Shown here piece after piece: positions 61,001-64,000 of a stretch of 64,000 nucleotides of DNA. The DNA is taken from the NCBI GenBank assembly GCA_028583405.1, contig CM053251.1, positions 7,382,602 through 7,446,601 of the forward strand. The letters run 5' to 3'. Source of the DNA: Pogonophryne albipinna (Eukaryota; Chordata; Actinopteri; Perciformes; Artedidraconidae). A program made the translations under genes and the position numbers. The notes below the pieces were generated by a model. It did no database searches, was not told the DNA's origin, and was given only the letters and a program-made list of their open reading frames with translations. Each line of letters starts with the position of its first letter. Positions within the stretch are counted from its first letter, which is position 1.

Positions 61001-63799
61001 AATTAAGCTACGTCAAGGTAGGATTATCAGATATAAAGACAATGCTCTTAACTCATCAAAGACATTTTTCAGGCACTAATGGTCCCAGTTACGGCTCTAC
61101 CTTGAGAAGACAATGGCCCCTGTACTCGAATGATGCAGTTTCCATATTTCAATCTTGACAAGGGGGGGGGGCAGAGCTCTGGAATCATTGTTATGAGACG
61201 CACAGGATGTCCTGAGGAAGAAGTCAGTGCAGAGTTGTACGCTAGCATTCAGGGCCAGAGAGGTTCACTGCAGGGAGGCTTGCACATCGGCTTCTCCCCT
61301 CTTCTGGTGTCTTGGATTGTAAGGGTTGCCTCCCCATCCCAGGATGCCATGACCCTTAAATGCTTGGTCATAGGTTGGATATTTACAACCACCCACCCAC
61401 CACTGACATGGATGGAATTTGCTCGAATGAAGAGAAAATGGAAGCACAAAAGCTAGAAATCCGACTGGAAACTTTCTAGAGTTTTTTTTTACTCCCAGTT
61501 ACTAGAAAAAAGGTGCGAGGTGACAGAGAGAAGGTAAGAGTTGTCACAGTTGTATATAGTGTTACAAGTCACAGATCTCAGGCTGTGTGAGTGTTTCCTG
61601 TTGCGGCCAGGCAGGAAGTACTCAGCTTAGTCGGATTTCACTGTCTCTTCTCCCTCTGATTTCTCTCTGCTAACTCGCTGCGTAAACTGTTCTCGACAAT
61701 GAAAACTCTGTGCAAACCTTCTCAAGCTTATGGTTCTAAAACAAGTGGACGCCTGACTGTCAATAGATCTTACATTTAAGAACGAGTGCAATTCAATTAC
61801 GATTTCTGTGCATGATCATCGTGGAATATGGGATTATAACACATTTGAACAAAGGAAGGGAACTTTTGGGATTGTTTTTTTTTTATATTTCTTGAATATC
61901 CGTCTTTGAAGATTCTTGAAGCTTTTAAGAAGCAGGTATTTCTGATGTGGTCGAAAGACATGGACTGTACAGGTCGATGTCCTATGACAACTTCTGCTCT
62001 AATACTTGTGGTTTTAAGCTGTTTTCACAGTGCTTCCTTTGAAACTCTTGACCCTTTGTAACCACTCGGGGGTTAAACTCTTTGTCCGCTGTGGAGGAGA
62101 ATGTCAAAACATACTTTAAAAAAACGTAAGCCCTTGCAGAGGCGATAAACCTCTCCAGACACAAGCCACTCGGATAAAAAAGGTCTATTAATTAGGATTG
62201 CAAGAATAAAACCAACAACTGCTTTGAGAGGAATTGCATGCATTAATCTGCATTTAATACAATGTTAGTTGTGTTAATACATTTGTTGAAGGATTGAACA
62301 TGAGCTGGTTTGTAACACAGTTTAATTTTGGCTGATGTTATTGTGTGTTTTATCACCCTCCACAGGCATTAACTTCAAGGAAGTGAACCCAGAAAACACA
62401 CAGGCTATATTTGGCGAGATACACACATCCATTGACACTTTGGCATTCACTTTCGGCAATGTGTGAGTACAATGTTTGTGTAGCTTTTCAACAGCACTAG
62501 ACTTTTATTACTTTTTTGTGTAAAAGCAGGGCTGACTTCAGCCAACCTCTTTTGTCAAAGTTAACAAACCGCATACTTCACAGTAGCATTTCTGGAACCC
62601 TTTACTGCTGAATACATGGCAATTCTCCCCCAATCAAACAGCTCTTTTGACATATATCTACACATCTTCCCTTCAGAGTTTCTGACTTCCTTATGGGAGA
62701 TGTGGACGGCGGCTCAGGGTTGGGGATCCCCCAGACCAGGAGAAGCAGGGTGAGACACCTTCTTTCTCTCCCAGTTTTCACACCAGTTTATTTTTTAAAG
62801 CTTTGTTTTTAAACATTACAGTTTTCAAAGGGGTGCATTTAAAGTGGCAATTGCACCACGCCTCCATTTAAAAAAAAAAAAAAAAAAGCCTCAAAGACTT
62901 GCTTTCTGTACTTAATTGGGGTGTTGAACACCCAGCTGCTTGTGATGTCTTACTTTGATTGTATGTCTGCTATTCCCTTCTTATAATCTGAAATGTCTCT
63001 TTCACAGTCTTTTGACAATCTCTCTTTGGATCCTGAGGGATATTTGTCAGAGAAAAATGACCTTGTGGGTAAGTGTTATTCACATTCCGTCATTTACCTC
63101 TGAGCAATGTGGGTGTAGAATGAAATAAATGAAACCTGAAAAGTAATGACTATTAATGGCTGCTTTAAAAAGCTTTTAATGGTCGCTTTGTAGACCGGGG
63201 CCGCCCTGAGTGTCAGATGGTGAGTTAGCTGAGTGATTTAGGCGCTGGACTCTTGAATGCCTGAGGTAGACCCACCCTAAGCCTCTGCTTCCACCCCTGT
63301 TATTTCTGCTGCTTTTTTCATACTAGCTGCTCGTTTTCCCCTCTCCGGCCACATATCTCACATTCCTTGCCTGTTTAGGAGTAGTTCCGTGTGGAATGGG
63401 AAACACATGGGGTTTGTGTTGAATCAGACGGTGGATGCCTGGGAGAGGTGCATCACAGTGTAAACAGTAGAAAGAAAATAATGCTATTTGAAAAGATGCC
63501 CGGCACTTTTACATCCTCCTACACTGTTACCTTTAACCTGAATATGTTTTTCCATTTACCTCCCACACACGTCTGTTGGGGGTAGTAGAACTGAGACACG
63601 GCAATTTTCTTGATACCATGTGTTTCGATTCTCTCTACTGACTCTCTAGGTCCAGAGGTGCCGCTTTCACGAGAGGAAGAAGTTGACTTGACCCTGCTGA
63701 ATAATGACAGCGGCGTGGAGTCTGCTCTACTCTACGCCAAGGCCTGGTCCAGGTACATCAAAGACCTCCTGGCCTGGATGGAGAAACGGCTGGCCATGG
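43062..63799 (+). CDS. arhgap29: ARHGAP29-like Rho GTPase-activating protein, N-terminal part (runs past window end)
   Basis: Coding exons: 43062-43350, 58709-58852, 62366-62462, 62677-62749, 63008-63068, 63650-63799, all in frame, giving 271 residues so far. The next exon lies outside the window. The start codon is the first ATG in frame after a TAA at 43044-43046. Matches to human ARHGAP29, as I recall it, are clear: [33 protein letters not shown]...[44 protein letters not shown], and the final segment [20 protein letters not shown], which opens the F-BAR domain. The C1 and RhoGAP domains must lie downstream. The family (ARHGAP29, ARHGAP45, GMIP) acts on RhoA at the cell cortex. ARHGAP29 fits better than ARHGAP45 in this region. 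Fish have two copies and the letter cannot be assigned. Confidence 0.85.
45786..47002 (-). mobile_element. L2-type LINE fragment, 5'-truncated
   Basis: On the minus strand the reverse transcriptase part reads [18 protein letters not shown], then a catalytic [10 protein letters not shown] and [17 protein letters not shown] (46920-46600, with shifts and a stop), and continues as a long frame 46619-45987 with [17 protein letters not shown] and [20 protein letters not shown]. The 3' end has the tail TATATAAATAAACTTGCCTT followed by (GCCTT) repeats, typical of fish L2/Maui elements. ATGTAAGG occurs at both edges (45781-45788 and 46995-47002), although part of it may be tail. The upstream endonuclease is missing. 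It is a dead copy. Confidence 0.8.
49025..49607. mobile_element. hAT-type MITE (GTGTCAAACTC family), copy 2
   Basis: Starts CAGGGGTGTCAAACTCAAAT and ends with TTGAGTTTGACACATG, the inverse of the start except for a few changes at the tip. The flanking octamers AAATATAA (49017-49024) and AACTATAA (49608-49615) agree at 7 of 8. It has internal GGGCC blocks as in copy 1 (32504-33022). Length 583 bases. Confidence 0.85.
52393..52670. mobile_element. hAT-type MITE (GAGGTGGG-AAGTACT family), partial copy 2
   Basis: Starts CAGAGGTGGGACAAGTACTC and continues with GTACTTAAGTACTTGAG, CAGAGTGTAGGAATACTCTG and TTTACTCCAGGTGTAACTAA, the same order as the copy at 37315. The matching right end was not found, so it appears truncated at about 52670. 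Confidence 0.65.
54863..55252. mobile_element. TTAA-flanked MITE with long inverted repeats
   Basis: TTAA at 54863-54866 and 55249-55252 bound the unit. The left end begins AGCTGGGGTAGGTAAGTTTG and the right end, on the other strand, AGGTGGGGTAGGTAATTTTG. The similarity continues through GAGAAACC-GCTCGAG for about 37 bases. Length 382 bases between the TTAA sites. TTAA duplication and long arms suggest piggyBac-type movement. No coding capacity. Confidence 0.85.
57048..57358. mobile_element. Inverted-repeat element (TAGGGCTGCTC family)
   Basis: It begins TAGGGCTGCTCAATTAT and ends with the inverse ATAATCGAGCAGCCCTA. The interior is very A/T-rich with repeated TAATCG and CGATTA blocks in both directions. 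Length 311 bases. An exact 8-bp duplication was not found. Similar elements are common in fish. Confidence 0.7.
57395..57634 (+). mobile_element. 3' end of an L2-type LINE
   Basis: It shares the tail GCTATATAAATAAACTTGCC with the copy at 45786 and ends CTTGCCTTGCCTTT, preceded by AAAGCACCTTGAATTGCCTT. Only the 3' untranslated end is present. Confidence 0.7.
58853..62365 (+). other. Intron between the second and third coding exons of the RhoGAP gene
   Basis: About 3.5 kb with only short homopolymer runs (for example a G-run at 61163-61171) and no recognised element or exon. Confidence 0.5.
63212..63285 (+). pseudogene. tRNA-Leu-like relic (pseudogene or SINE head)
   Basis: It starts GTCAGATGG and has TAGCTGAGTGATTTAGGCGC, close to the A-box region of vertebrate tRNA-Leu (GGCCGAGTGGTCTAAGGCGC). 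A degenerate B-box-like stretch GAGGTAGACCCACCC follows. The stem pairing is not kept. It lies in a RhoGAP intron and is probably the head of an old SINE. Confidence 0.4.
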
Positions 63800-64000
63800 G
63801 TGAGACATCGACCGTGGAGCTCTGGATTGCAAAACAGAGGGTTATTGCATCAGGAGAATATACTAGATATGTTTGGAAAACGCAATAACTCCTAAACAGT
63901 AAAGATGTACACCCATCTTGTGTTGCAGTACAGTTTAAAAAGACATTATCTGTAAATTGTGTTTGACCCAGGAATGAAACGGCGTTTTTAAAATGGACCC

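Overview
The window is from a vertebrate nuclear genome, almost certainly a percomorph-type teleost fish. The genes are split by GT-AG introns. The proteins are vertebrate families (RHEB, gamma-N crystallin, activin receptor 2B, an ARHGAP29-type RhoGAP). The repeats are the kind common in fish: a Rex3 retrotransposon, an L2-type LINE with a GCCTT tail, many short hAT-type DNA transposons, TTAA-flanked MITEs and very long TG microsatellites. There is no prokaryotic, organellar or viral gene content. The species cannot be told from the sequence alone.

Layout. 1-2400: sequence upstream of rheb, with three CCAAT boxes near 2031-2139. 2426-7866 (+): complete rheb, 8 coding exons, 184 aa. 9102-12785: one hAT-type transposon nested inside another, each with a perfect 8-bp target-site duplication. 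13826-14833 (-): a complete small secreted Ly6/three-finger protein gene of 92 aa that only shows when its three coding exons are joined. 16743-18770 (+): complete gamma-N crystallin, 4 exons, 183 aa. 18900-21900: intergenic, with a TTAA-flanked MITE. 22294-37936 (+): complete acvr2b-type activin receptor, 11 exons, 512 aa, with a long 3' UTR to about 40260 or 40880. Its introns hold three hAT-type elements, a further zinc-finger-bearing hAT and a 5'-truncated Rex3. 42100-end (+): 5' part of an arhgap29-like gene, with a non-coding first exon and coding exons that give 271 residues before the window ends. Its 15-kb intron (43351-58708) is a landing area for L2, hAT and TTAA elements.

All exon joins in the five genes were followed base by base: reading frame is kept at every junction and donors and acceptors are GT and AG. 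Total coding lengths match the usual family sizes as I recall them (RHEB 184 aa, ACVR2B 512 aa, gamma-N crystallin about 183 aa). The genes are independent transcription units, not an operon. rheb next to a gamma-N crystallin is also the order known in human 7q36, which suggests old synteny; the Ly6 gene lies between them on the opposite strand.

I found no clearly new biochemical system. The most interesting points are the well-dated transposon nest, the small Ly6 gene that is easily missed, TG microsatellites touching splice sites of rheb and crygn, and a possible uORF in the arhgap29-like leader.
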